Shown piece by piece: positions 15,595 through 23,714 of a stretch of DNA of 29,883 nucleotides. How positions within the stretch are numbered: position 1 is the stretch's first letter; every line of letters begins with the position of its first letter. Below the pieces are notes generated by a model. It saw only the letters and a program-made list of their open reading frames with translations. It did no database searches and was not told where the DNA came from. A program made the translations under genes and the position numbers. Origin of the DNA: a virus; IMG/VR virus record IMGVR_UViG_3300045996_000080, positions 1-29,883 of that record; one strand, written 5' to 3'.

Positions 15595-16473
15595 TCACTC
15601 GTAGAGGAACGCAGGCGAGATGTGGGTGGCGCCCGCGAGAGCGGTCACCACGCCAGCCGCGATCTGCGTTGGCATGTAGGTTCGGGTTGTGCCGAGCACG
15701 GTACAGGTAAAGGTTGTGCCCACCGGGTAGCTGACTCGGATGATTCCAACAATCTGAAGCCCCATCTCGGACGGCCCGAGCGGATAGAGTTGGGGATAGA
15801 CGCCCACCTTGCTATCGAGCGTAGCATCCGAAGCGTTGGTGATGACGGCCGGGAAGTAGAAGGCGTTCCCGTTCATGGGCGCGGCCGAATTGGCAAGATA
15901 GCCGTTCGTCGCAACGGTTGTGGCGCCCCACCGCAGGCTCAGGAATCCGGTCGTCTGTGCGACGCCCGAGCTATTCCGGCGGCGCTCGATCGAGATGCCG
16001 AGCGTGTTTGTCTGCGCCCACGACGTGCCCGAAGCCGCCAGATGAATCCAGATGCGGCCAGAGTCGCCCGAAGCGTAGTGCGTCATGGCGTTCGCGTTCG
16101 TGACGGTCTGCCCGAAGAACGCCACACCGGAATCGTGCATGATGTTCGTCAGGTTGCCCGCACCGTCGTGGCCGGTGCCGATCTGCAAGCGGATTCCGAA
16201 GCAGTTGGCAGTCGAGGTGGCCCCGTACTGGATTTTCACGTACAGCGGACTCGTAGACTGCGCCGTGTCAGCCATTGCCCAAATCTCCGTGACGCGGGCA
16301 CTGTTGGCTACGCCGGTCCACGTCACGGTGTTCCAATCGGACCCAGCCGCGAACGTCTGAGAAGTCAGCGTCCACCCGAAGGTGGAGAAACACTCGCTGA
16401 ACCACTTCCCCGTTGCGCGGAAGGTGGCGTCGCTGGTGTGCGACATGACCGTTGTCGTAGTCCGGGTAGCCAT
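15595..16473 (-). CDS. Putative virion appendage or decoration protein, beta-rich
   Basis: A 292-residue protein with ATG 16473 directly abutting the upstream TAA. GGAG lies 7 bases before the start. It is rich in Thr, Ser, Ala and Gly with few charged residues, typical of exposed beta-structured phage proteins. Recognisable segments are PLYVKIQYGATS and GIRLQIGTGHDGAGNLTN near 75-105 and SLRWGATTVATNGY near 180. It follows the GYGITDA-containing fibre gene, so a role in the tail spike, fibre tip or surface decoration is likely. No enzymatic motif was seen. Confidence 0.45.
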   Translation of the reverse strand: MATRTTTTVMSHTSDATFRATGKWFSECFSTFGWTLTSQTFAAGSDWNTVTWTGVANSARVTEIWAMADTAQSTSPLYVKIQYGATSTANCFGIRLQIGTGHDGAGNLTNIMHDSGVAFFGQTVTNANAMTHYASGDSGRIWIHLAASGTSWAQTNTLGISIERRRNSSGVAQTTGFLSLRWGATTVATNGYLANSAAPMNGNAFYFPAVITNASDATLDSKVGVYPQLYPLGPSEMGLQIVGIIRVSYPVGTTFTCTVLGTTRTYMPTQIAAGVVTALAGATHISPAFLYE

Positions 16474-17064
16474 TTAGTTCTCCAAGTTCATGCGAGTGAA
16501 AGTCACCGTCACCGTGCTCGTGCCTGCCGATTTGTTCGTAATCGCATAGTAGATCGTGGTCACCGGCGAGCCGTCCCGATTCGTGTAGCCGATCAGCGGC
16601 GCAGTCGGAATCGTCAGGTGGCTCGCGTCAAACAAGAACTCCGCCAATACCGGCGCGTCGTTCGTGGGATCGTCCGCAATGTCGCGCGCTGCGTCAGCCG
16701 TCCGCTCCGCCGCCGTGCCGTACAGCCTCACCCACGCAGCGCGATCGGCCACAGCATTCAGAATGAACCCGCTCTTGCCCAGCGCAATCGTCCCGTTCTC
16801 GGTCGCGTCCACGGCAAGGCTCGCCGTGGTTACCTGCACGGTGTCACGTTCGATCTTCGCCTGCGCGTCCGTGATGCCGTAGCCCGCGAGCGTGGTGGGC
16901 GTGCCGGTGATGTCCTCCCACGCTGCCGTAGCTACCGAGCCCGCTTCGCCCGCGAGCCCCTGAACGCCAGCGAGCCACGTAGCCACCTCCCGGCGGAAGG
17001 CGGCTTCGTTGTCGTAGCTGTACCTGTCCCGGGGCGGCTGCGGGAACCGGGGAAGGCGGCTCAT
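16474..17064 (-). CDS. Tail fibre protein with GYGITDA repeat unit
   Basis: A 196-residue protein. ATG 17064 overlaps the nozzle stop as ATGA and has GAGGG 7 bases upstream; a longer upstream frame is rejected because it would lie inside the nozzle gene. After a polar N-terminus (MSRLPRFPQPPRDRYSYDN) and a short helix, the segment AWEDITGTPTTLAGYGITDA is the hallmark repeat of phage tail fibres, here present once. The rest is beta-rich and Thr-rich. It probably forms a short fibre or fibre adaptor joined to the tail nozzle. Confidence 0.7.
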   Translation of the reverse strand: MSRLPRFPQPPRDRYSYDNEAAFRREVATWLAGVQGLAGEAGSVATAAWEDITGTPTTLAGYGITDAQAKIERDTVQVTTASLAVDATENGTIALGKSGFILNAVADRAAWVRLYGTAAERTADAARDIADDPTNDAPVLAEFLFDASHLTIPTAPLIGYTNRDGSPVTTIYYAITNKSAGTSTVTVTFTRMNLEN

Positions 17065-20000
17065 CGGCGGCCCTCTTGGATGATCCCCAGCCGGGTTACC
17101 CCGATCCGCCAATTCTCCCCAGCGCTCGCCTCTTCGAGCCGCAAGCGTACCTGCCGAGCGGCGAAGCGCACCGAAGTCGGATTCGTCAGCGTGTACGGGC
17201 CCCGCTCAACCTCTGTCTCCGTGGGGAAGAAGCCCGTGTAGAAGCGGGCCCGCACGTCGCCAAGGTTCTTCTCATCGGGCACGATCCGCTGCACCCGGTA
17301 AACGTGGTCGCCGTCACCGATCTCGATCGGGCCGGACTCGATGAACGGAACCAAGACAAGGTTGCCGTCCGCGCTGATCGTCACGTCATCGGGGTCAAGT
17401 CCGGCGCTGCCGCTCAACTCGGCCGAGACGCCCGTCACCTCGAAGTTCGCCGTGAGCCCGATCAGGGGCGGGGAGGTGTCGGTCCCGCACTTGAAATACT
17501 CGATCGCAAAATCCTGCGTCGAGTCGGTACGGCACTCGATCGAGGGGCGGGGAACCGAAGAGTAGGTATTGTCGTGATCGGCAATGAGGTAGTTGCCGAA
17601 CGACGCCCGCACAATGTTGTTGTCGAGCAACTCGATCGTGAGTTCGTGCGTGCCTGCGGCCGGGCGCGGAATCGTCAAGTTACTGAGCGAAGTCTGCGCG
17701 CCAGCGGCGAAGCGAAGCAGCGTCAGGATGCAGGTAGACGTTGTGGCGAATTGCAGAGTCGCGTGATAGCCGTTCTGCGCCACAAGATCAGTCATGAGCC
17801 CCACTCCCGCGCTGCCGCCCGTGAACATGCTGCCAAGGGCGTTCAGGTTGATACCGATCGTCGCCCTGAACTCCGTTCCCGCTGCCGTGTCCGCATTCGA
17901 GGAACCGTGACGGCTCACCGGCGCCGTCAGGCCCCGGGCATCCGCCTTGTTGTTCTCGATCGTCATAGCCACGGGCGAGCCTACCGGGATCGCCGTCCAC
18001 GCGAACGCCGAAGACCCGTCCGGCGTGTGCGCCGTCAGTGCCGTGCCACTGGTATCCACGAAGTTGTCTTCGTAGCCGGTGGGCGCCGTAGCGTGCGGCC
18101 AGCCGCCCAACGTGCCCGCCTTGCCGCTGGTGTAGGTCGAGTCGGTCGTCTCGCACATGAGCACACCGTTGGCGTAGCCCCTCAGCGTGCTACCTACCAC
18201 GGTCAGGCTCAGGATGATGTCGCCCGGGAACATCGAGGACGGCACATCCACTTCCACCGGCGTGAAGATGTTCGCCCCGGCCGAATCGAGCCCCTTGAGC
18301 ACGAAGGTGGGGGCGGCGCCCTCAGTGCGAACGCCGAAGTAGTAGCCCGCCTTCGAGCTTGCGCCCGCCATGCGTGCGCCCACCCCGCCGAAGATGTCAC
18401 CAGAGTACGGGCCCGCCAGCAAGGCAAGGTCACCGGCCACGGTGTAGTCATTCGAGTCAAGCGCAATGTCAGCCACGTAGCAGGACTCGTTAGTGCCGTC
18501 CCGGCGCAAGAGCCCGTCGAGGAACACGAGATCGTCGCCCGCCGTCTTGAGCCAATCGAAGTCTTCCGGCGAGCCGCCCGGCGTGTGATCCTGCAAGGCC
18601 ACTTCAGGACTCACGTACGAAAGAGTGAAGTCCTCGTACGTGGGGCGCTGATCGCTTGAGCTACCGCCCGAAGAGTAGATACCGATCTTGCCCGCCGCCG
18701 AGAAAGTGGAGTCCTCAGCCCGCGAGATGACCACACCGTTCAGCAGCATTTCGATGAGCGTGCCGGTCACTCGGATCGAGAGCGTCTTCTGCGTCGTCAG
18801 CAGATTCCAGTTGGTATCCACGTACGGCGCGCCCAGCGTAGTAGTGACGCCCGCCGCGTCTACCACGAAAATCTGCATAGTGGGGTTGGTGCCATACGCC
18901 ACCCGAGCCCCATAGCCCGAGCGATCCGCCAGCGAGCCGCGCGCCATGATGCGCACGTCTTGGTTGCTGAGAGCGACTGCGCTCACGTTGCCGAGCGTGC
19001 AACTCACCATGTAGTCAGCGCTGACCGGCGACGTGTCCACCATGTGCTGAACTTCCTGCACCGGGCCGCCGCCCCAGCCGTCTTCCAGCCGGTTGCTCTG
19101 GATCGTGGTCAGGGCCCCCGGGCCCACAACCCGCGTCCAGCCCCCAAGCTCGCCTGAATAGGCATCGAGATCGGTGCCGTTGGTGGCGGTAAACGTGTCC
19201 ACCGTGGAATCAAGCGCGCCGCTCGTGGCCTCTTCGAGCGTGTCCGAGATCAGGGTGGGCGCCGGAATCGTGCGATCGCCACCGGCGGAAAGCTCGTGCG
19301 AGTAGATCGTGCCGAGCGAGTCGAACATCACCGGGTTGGGAACCGCGCCCCGGTCAATGGCCGCCGTGCGCGAGAGCGTGCCGGTCGTCCAGTGCTTCTC
19401 CCGGTAGTTGTAGATGACGTAGCGATCGTTCTCTTCCGAGCCGCTCGAAGGGTAGAAGAACCACACTTCCCCGAACTCCGAGATCGGGCAGGCGAAGACC
19501 TTCGCGCTCTGCGACGTATTGAAGTCATCGAACACGTAGTCGTGAACCGAGCAGGGCAGAGGGGTCACGAACCCGTCGAAGCCATAGAAGTTGTCGCGCC
19601 CCATCCAGAACGCAGTGGAGTCCACGATCGCCACAGCCTGCGGGCCCACGATGCCGCAGTTGTCACCTTCCTGCTTGAAGGAGTAGATGAACTCGCCGCC
19701 GATGTAGGTAGCGCTGTGAAGGTCCGCGTCAGTCCAGATCAGGGTGACAGCCTTCGTGCGCCGCCCGGTCATGATCCGGCCCTGCGTGATCAGCGAGTAG
19801 TCGCCCGCCGTATTGTCCACGGTGGCAGTCCAATCGGTCACTGAGTTCTGCGAAGCCCACATGACCTTGCGCACGTCGCCGTCCGCGCCCAGCGCCATGA
19901 TAAAGCGCTCGGGCGTGATCACGACGCCACGGTTCGGCTCAGGGGAGTTCTCCGCCACCTCAGCGATCGCGCCGGTGTCGCCCTCCCACACGTAGATGCG

Positions 20001-20852
20001 CCCGCCGTTGGTGCAGCAGGCCACGAGCGTGTCTCCGAAGGCGTCAAGCTGCCACGTATCCGCGTCGTTCAGTTGGGCCGCCAGCGGCGCCCGGCCGATC
20101 CCGTACAGCCCCGAGCCGAAGGTGCCAGTGCCGTAGTCGCCCGTGCCCGCCGCGCCGCCGGTCAGGGTGGCAGCGCCGAAGGACAGGGTAGCCGCCACCT
20201 CAGTAGTGGCGATCGAGTTGCCAGCCGAGCCCGGGACGCGAGCCCGCAGCGTCAGCGTGGTTGCGGTGGCCGCCGTCACGGACACGTCAGGGTGGACGGT
20301 AGTAAGAGAACCGTACTGAGTGCCCGGCGTGCCGATGCGGTTGATCGCAGCGCGCAGGTTGGCGAGCGAATCCTCAGCGTCAGTCCCGATCTTCACTTCG
20401 TTAGCTACCGTGGTGGGCGCCGTCTTGAAGGTGTACGTCCGCGAGCCTACGGTCACGGTGTCGTCTACCGAGACGTTCACGCCGGTGCTCGTCAGCGTGC
20501 CGGTGGCGTAGCTGCCAGAGTCAGCCGTCCCGCCGCCGCCCACGAAGTCACTCGGGGTCACGTCGTACGCAGTGCCGTCCTTGATCACGTACAGCTTCTC
20601 AGTGGTCCCTACGCCGATCTGCACCTCACCCACGATCGAGCGCCAGCCGAAGGCGGCCCGGGGCACTCCTTCGAGCGCGGGCATGGGATCGTTGTTCTCA
20701 TCGAAGGCGACGCGCCAGCCTTGGACGGGCCGAATGGCGCCCTCATAGAAACGCACGAGGTTGCCGTCATACCAACGGCCCTTGGCCTCGTACTTAGTTC
20801 CGTTCCGGTAGAACCCCGGGGGGAACTTCAGGGGGAAGAGTTTCTCGATCAT
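17061..20852 (-). CDS. Tail nozzle/tubular protein B-like, with inserted lectin-like modules
   Basis: A 1263-residue protein starting at ATG 20852. The N-terminus (MIEKLFPLKFPPGFYRNGT, then GRWYDGNLVRFYEGAIRPVQGW) and the C-terminus (IESGPIEIGDGDHVYRVQ, VPDEKN, TNPTSVRFAARQVRLRLE) are those of podophage nozzle proteins. Two insertions interrupt this scaffold. Residues ~113-235 form a small domain with TVTVGSRTYTFKTAP...NEVKIG...LTGG, seen in various phage structural proteins. Residues ~538-1127 hold three tandem ~190-residue beta-rich units resembling LamG/concanavalin-like lectins, marked by segments such as LSIRVTGTLIEMLLNG, LSLTVVGSTLRGYANG and LTIELLDNNIVRASFG. The nozzle closes the virion and contacts the host; the inserts may bind surface glycans. 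Confidence 0.75.
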   Translation of the reverse strand: MIEKLFPLKFPPGFYRNGTKYEAKGRWYDGNLVRFYEGAIRPVQGWRVAFDENNDPMPALEGVPRAAFGWRSIVGEVQIGVGTTEKLYVIKDGTAYDVTPSDFVGGGGTADSGSYATGTLTSTGVNVSVDDTVTVGSRTYTFKTAPTTVANEVKIGTDAEDSLANLRAAINRIGTPGTQYGSLTTVHPDVSVTAATATTLTLRARVPGSAGNSIATTEVAATLSFGAATLTGGAAGTGDYGTGTFGSGLYGIGRAPLAAQLNDADTWQLDAFGDTLVACCTNGGRIYVWEGDTGAIAEVAENSPEPNRGVVITPERFIMALGADGDVRKVMWASQNSVTDWTATVDNTAGDYSLITQGRIMTGRRTKAVTLIWTDADLHSATYIGGEFIYSFKQEGDNCGIVGPQAVAIVDSTAFWMGRDNFYGFDGFVTPLPCSVHDYVFDDFNTSQSAKVFACPISEFGEVWFFYPSSGSEENDRYVIYNYREKHWTTGTLSRTAAIDRGAVPNPVMFDSLGTIYSHELSAGGDRTIPAPTLISDTLEEATSGALDSTVDTFTATNGTDLDAYSGELGGWTRVVGPGALTTIQSNRLEDGWGGGPVQEVQHMVDTSPVSADYMVSCTLGNVSAVALSNQDVRIMARGSLADRSGYGARVAYGTNPTMQIFVVDAAGVTTTLGAPYVDTNWNLLTTQKTLSIRVTGTLIEMLLNGVVISRAEDSTFSAAGKIGIYSSGGSSSDQRPTYEDFTLSYVSPEVALQDHTPGGSPEDFDWLKTAGDDLVFLDGLLRRDGTNESCYVADIALDSNDYTVAGDLALLAGPYSGDIFGGVGARMAGASSKAGYYFGVRTEGAAPTFVLKGLDSAGANIFTPVEVDVPSSMFPGDIILSLTVVGSTLRGYANGVLMCETTDSTYTSGKAGTLGGWPHATAPTGYEDNFVDTSGTALTAHTPDGSSAFAWTAIPVGSPVAMTIENNKADARGLTAPVSRHGSSNADTAAGTEFRATIGINLNALGSMFTGGSAGVGLMTDLVAQNGYHATLQFATTSTCILTLLRFAAGAQTSLSNLTIPRPAAGTHELTIELLDNNIVRASFGNYLIADHDNTYSSVPRPSIECRTDSTQDFAIEYFKCGTDTSPPLIGLTANFEVTGVSAELSGSAGLDPDDVTISADGNLVLVPFIESGPIEIGDGDHVYRVQRIVPDEKNLGDVRARFYTGFFPTETEVERGPYTLTNPTSVRFAARQVRLRLEEASAGENWRIGVTRLGIIQEGRR

Positions 20853-20877
20853 CGTGAGCTTTCTGCGTGAAGGGCTC

Positions 20878-20902
20878 GGGTTGCTCTGCTCAGGAGCAGC
20901 CC
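20878..20902 (-). other. Intergenic hairpin between lysozyme and nozzle genes
   Basis: GGGTTGCTC (20878-20886) and GAGCAGCCC (20894-20902) form a 9-bp stem with one wobble pair and a 7-base loop in the 58-base gap 20853-20910. No T-run follows in the direction of transcription, so it is more likely an RNA processing or stability element than a terminator. Confidence 0.4.
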
Positions 20903-20910
20903 GCCACCTG

Positions 20911-21366
20911 TCAACCTCCCATGAGTAGCCACGCCGAACCGACTTCGCGGCGCCGTACCTGCCATGCGTTCTTCTTCTTTTCGCCCGTCTTCGGGTCAGT
21001 CACGTACACCCACTTCTCCATCTCCGCCGCCGCAGCCTTCCAATCCTGCGCGTCTACCTTCTTCCGCAGGGTACTTCCGGCGTAGGCAGCGAGCCCGCAG
21101 TTGAAGCAGAAGTCAATGATCGCATTCAGCCGCCGCCCGCCCACATCCTTCAGCACTGGCGAGTGGCGAACCGCGCCCAGCGTGTAGTGCGCAATGTCTT
21201 CCATGAGCAACAGCGTCGCCTCTTGCTTCGTGATCGTGCGCCGCTCTTTCTCGGTGATCCGGTGCCCGTAACCCAGCGTCAGCTTGCCCGCCGCGCAGTA
21301 GTACGGGTGATCTACAAAGCCCTCAAACTCCTTGAGGTGATCGAGTAACTCACGCGCCGTGTCCAT
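20911..21366 (-). CDS. GH24 lysozyme (endolysin)
   Basis: A 151-residue T4-type lysozyme starting at ATG 21366 with AGGA about 4 bases upstream and a 17-base overlap with the holin-like gene. The catalytic Glu is E15 in EFEGF, and T30 lies in KLTLGYGH, with spacing equal to T4 E11/T26. The position of T4 D20 is occupied by C24 (PYYCAAG), a variation common in phage GH24 enzymes. RLNAIIDFCFNCG at about 79-91 matches the conserved second-lobe helix, and a basic GEKKKNAWQVRRREV ends the domain. No signal or SAR sequence is present, so it depends on a holin. It degrades peptidoglycan at the end of infection. Confidence 0.92.
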   Translation of the reverse strand: MDTARELLDHLKEFEGFVDHPYYCAAGKLTLGYGHRITEKERRTITKQEATLLLMEDIAHYTLGAVRHSPVLKDVGGRRLNAIIDFCFNCGLAAYAGSTLRKKVDAQDWKAAAAEMEKWVYVTDPKTGEKKKNAWQVRRREVGSAWLLMGG

Positions 21367-21526
21367 CGTTTCCTGCCTTCTTGTTGAAGGCGTTCGCCCC
21401 CATGTAGGACGCCACGGTGATTGATACGATCGTGGCGAACTCCGGGGTCAGCTTGCTTGCCAGCCCGAGAACGAACCCGTAGGTCATGGCGAACAAGACG
21501 ACAATCAGCTTGCGGTATCCGAGCAT
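21350..21526 (-). CDS. Holin-like small membrane protein
   Basis: ATG 21526 gives a 58-residue protein; an in-frame ATG at 21541 would add five residues (MGQLT) and overlap the upstream gene by 13 bases. The sequence has two hydrophobic segments, KLIVVLFAMTYGFVLGLA (about 6-23) and FATIVSITVASYMGANAF (about 29-46), separated by a short SKLTPE turn, and a basic polar C-terminus. Two transmembrane helices just upstream of a lysozyme lacking its own export signal is the classic layout of a class II holin. The assignment rests on topology and position. Confidence 0.65.
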   Translation of the reverse strand: MLGYRKLIVVLFAMTYGFVLGLASKLTPEFATIVSITVASYMGANAFNKKAGNDGHGA

Positions 21527-21528
21527 GG

Positions 21529-21747
21529 TCAGTTGTCCCATAGCTTGAAGATGATGGACATCACCAGCGAACCGATACCGCCCATTGCCGTTGCGAAGAA
21601 AGCGATCATTCGCTTCTCCCCGCGCTTCTCTGCTGCCGCCATTACGAGCGTGTCGAGCTTGCCGTTGATGTCGGTTACCGTGCTCTCTAACCTCTCAGAG
21701 CGCGCGTCAAGGTCGCCTAACCGGCGGCCAATGTCGAAGGCGTCCAT
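21529..21747 (-). CDS. XhlA-like lysis accessory protein
   Basis: A 72-residue protein starting at ATG 21747, one base after the upstream TGA and downstream of GGAGGTGA. Residues 1-45 form a predicted coiled coil (GRRLGDLDARSERLESTVTD and following). Residues ~47-67 form one membrane helix (MIAFFATAMGGIGSLVMSII), and the C-terminus is short. This is the plan of XhlA-type hemolysin/holin-associated proteins, which sit beside holin and endolysin genes. It probably assists membrane permeabilisation during lysis. Confidence 0.6.
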   Translation of the reverse strand: MDAFDIGRRLGDLDARSERLESTVTDINGKLDTLVMAAAEKRGEKRMIAFFATAMGGIGSLVMSIIFKLWDN

Positions 21748-21748
21748 C

Positions 21749-22363
21749 TCACATCACCTCCGAAAGATCATGTGAGGTGTAGGTAACCTTCACCCCGTAC
21801 ACCTTGATACCCGTGACTCCGAGCCCGCTGAACTCCACTTCCACGGTGTAGAAGTTGGGGCCCACAACTTCGGACAGCCCGGCGATCGAAGCGGACTGAA
21901 GCCCGCTGGCGCTCGTGCTGCCGGTGCCCACCTCAGCCTTGACGCCGGTCGCAAAGGGAACCTTGTTCAGCCGCGCCGTGACGCTGGTATTGCCGTTCTT
22001 GTCCACCAGCACGTCTACCTGCGTGATCGTCGCGCCCGGGGGCAGCACGATCGGGCAGAAGATGTCAGGGTTGCCGCTGTTGTCCGTGGTCAGGTACGCG
22101 CCGCTGACCCCGTACGTAGTGTCATCCTCATCGGCCGCAGGCTGGAACCCGGCGTACGAGATGTACAGCGTCTTCGAGATCGGGTCCAGAACGCCCGCGT
22201 CATCGAGTGCATCGGCCGCCGTGAGAGCCTCATCGGCCACGTCGAGCACTTCCTGAAGGTCCGCGTCAATGGCATTGAAGAGCGTATTGAGGATCGTGCC
22301 CCAAGCGTTGTTGTCGCCGCCCACGCTCGCCAGTGTCCAGCCGAAGTTAGGTGTCGTAGCCAT
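21749..22363 (-). CDS. Fibre-like virion protein
   Basis: A 204-residue protein starting at ATG 22363, 3 bases after the adaptor stop. The first 50 residues (TPNFGWTLASVGGDNNAWG, then LNTLFNAIDADLQEV) match the head-binding N-terminus seen in many phage fibre and appendage proteins, with a NxWGxxLN.xxxAID pattern. The remaining 150 residues are beta-rich and Val/Thr/Gly-rich, including LPPGATITQVDVLVDKNG and a terminal VTGIKVYGVKVTYT strand. It is likely a virion surface fibre or decoration anchored near the head-tail joint. The precise role is unknown. Confidence 0.55.
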   Translation of the reverse strand: MATTPNFGWTLASVGGDNNAWGTILNTLFNAIDADLQEVLDVADEALTAADALDDAGVLDPISKTLYISYAGFQPAADEDDTTYGVSGAYLTTDNSGNPDIFCPIVLPPGATITQVDVLVDKNGNTSVTARLNKVPFATGVKAEVGTGSTSASGLQSASIAGLSEVVGPNFYTVEVEFSGLGVTGIKVYGVKVTYTSHDLSEVM

Positions 22364-22366
22364 AGA

Positions 22367-23002
22367 TCATCCGAATACGATTGGAAGGCGGATCGGCCGA
22401 AGGCTGGCCGCAAACTCTTCTTGGTCGCGCTTGTTAGCCAACCCGGCCACAGCGTCGTTGTAGTAGTTGAGCCAAGTAGGAATGCGCTCGTCGTGCTCAA
22501 GGAACGGGGCGGCCATGAGCAAGGTCGCCCACACGTACAGGTCCGGCGCCTCAGTCAGCAGCGAGTTGGTCGTCTGAGAGGCAGAGAGGGGCACAAGCGC
22601 CTCGTAGTAGGTCACCTGAGCGTCATAGGAGTCGTCAGGCGTAGGGCCCACGAGAAGCTCTTGGTCAACCACAGCCGCGAACTTCGGACGGCCCGGCGTG
22701 ATCATCCGGGCGCGCTGCTCCGCAAGCTGTTCCATCGAGCCGATGTGAATCGGTGTGTCGAGCGACTCGTCAGAGGTGACGAGGTTGATCGAGCGAAGCT
22801 CCCCGAAGTTGGTCAGGGCGCTCAGATCGGTTGCAAAGTCCGAAATGGTCAAGGTGGCCCGGAGCGTCTTGCGACGCACGTCCCGAGCCATCTTGGCTTC
22901 GGCCAGTTGAATCAGCGCAGGGATCGTATTGGTGAGATCATCTCTCAACAACCACGATGCCACTGCCGCTTGCAGCGTCGCGTACGACGTGATCGGGTCC
23001 AC
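22367..23002 (-). CDS. Head-tail adaptor protein
   Basis: A 211-residue protein starting at GTG 23002, with GAGGT (23008-23012) 5 bases upstream. The N-terminal half is helical with the adaptor pattern YATLQAAVASWLLRDDLTNTI followed by IQLAEAKMARDVRR. The middle has the PIHIGSMEQLAEQRARM and LLVGPTPDDSYDAQVTYYE segments typical of podovirus/SU10-type adaptor proteins, which form the ring joining the portal to the tail nozzle. The 5' end overlaps the glycosyltransferase 3' end by 65 bases. Confidence 0.8.
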   Translation of the reverse strand: MDPITSYATLQAAVASWLLRDDLTNTIPALIQLAEAKMARDVRRKTLRATLTISDFATDLSALTNFGELRSINLVTSDESLDTPIHIGSMEQLAEQRARMITPGRPKFAAVVDQELLVGPTPDDSYDAQVTYYEALVPLSASQTTNSLLTEAPDLYVWATLLMAAPFLEHDERIPTWLNYYNDAVAGLANKRDQEEFAASLRPIRLPIVFG

Positions 23003-23714
23003 TCGCTACCTCAGCGCTTTGCACTTCCTCGCGCTGAACGAGCGCGTGATCATGGGAATACTCCCACGAACCTCCGTGACGAATATGCTTGGACAAGTCC
23101 TGATGCACAAGTACGTCAATCCCTGCTGTGCGCAATTTGTTAAAGAAGTTGATGTCCTCCCCAACAAAGAAGTGCCCTTCCCGGCCGTCCGGCAGAGCCT
23201 TGGTGTAATGCTCGATCGGGAACCACGGTTGCGGGACGAACCTGAACACGTCCATGTCAATCAGGGTGGCCCCGAGCCCCATGCTCGCCACCTTCACGAG
23301 CCCGGTGCTCTCATCGGTCGTGTACAGCCGCTTCTCGCCTAGCTCATCGAGGAAGGCAGTGGGCCGGATCGGGAAGCGCCGGGTGGCGTAGTTCACGCCC
23401 ACCACGGGCGACTTGGCCTCAAGCATCTCGTGCAGCAGATTCGGCGGGAAGCGCATATCCGAATCGAGGAAGAGAATGTGCGTCGCGTTGAGCGCCAGCG
23501 CCGCGTACACAAGTCCGGTGCGCTGGGACGGCAGCAGCGTGCCCTTGTTCATTTCGATGTGCAAGTCCACGTCGCGCCGGTTGAACGCCATCGAGCCGGT
23601 CAGCGTCGCCAGATCGTACGCGAAGCCCGCGTCCACCTGATCCCCGCATGGAATAGCGATCACCACGTAGTAAGGCGCCCGTACCCGGTGCGCGCTCTCG
23701 ATCACTTCGCTCAT
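22938..23714 (-). CDS. GT-A family glycosyltransferase
   Basis: A 258-residue protein starting at ATG 23714, overlapping the upstream stop as ATGA. A Rossmann-like N-terminal half (APYYVVIAIPCGDQVDAGF) leads to LFLDSDMRF, where D84-S-D86 is the DxD metal/nucleotide-sugar motif. GEDINFFNKL at 185-194 fits the acceptor-binding acidic helix, and VHQDLSKHIRH near 203-212 holds candidate metal-binding His residues. No membrane anchor is present. It would transfer a sugar from a nucleotide donor, perhaps to a virion protein, phage DNA or a host component. Its place between capsid and adaptor genes favours a virion-linked target, but that is inference. The last ~21 codons are shared with the adaptor in another frame. 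Confidence 0.8.
   Translation of the reverse strand: MSEVIESAHRVRAPYYVVIAIPCGDQVDAGFAYDLATLTGSMAFNRRDVDLHIEMNKGTLLPSQRTGLVYAALALNATHILFLDSDMRFPPNLLHEMLEAKSPVVGVNYATRRFPIRPTAFLDELGEKRLYTTDESTGLVKVASMGLGATLIDMDVFRFVPQPWFPIEHYTKALPDGREGHFFVGEDINFFNKLRTAGIDVLVHQDLSKHIRHGGSWEYSHDHALVQREEVQSAEVASGPDHVVRDAASGSGIVVVER

Noticed and set aside
15106-17241. 711-codon plus-strand open frame across several late genes
   Set aside because: It crosses four tightly packed minus-strand genes and has shadow composition (Arg-rich) with no ribosome binding logic.
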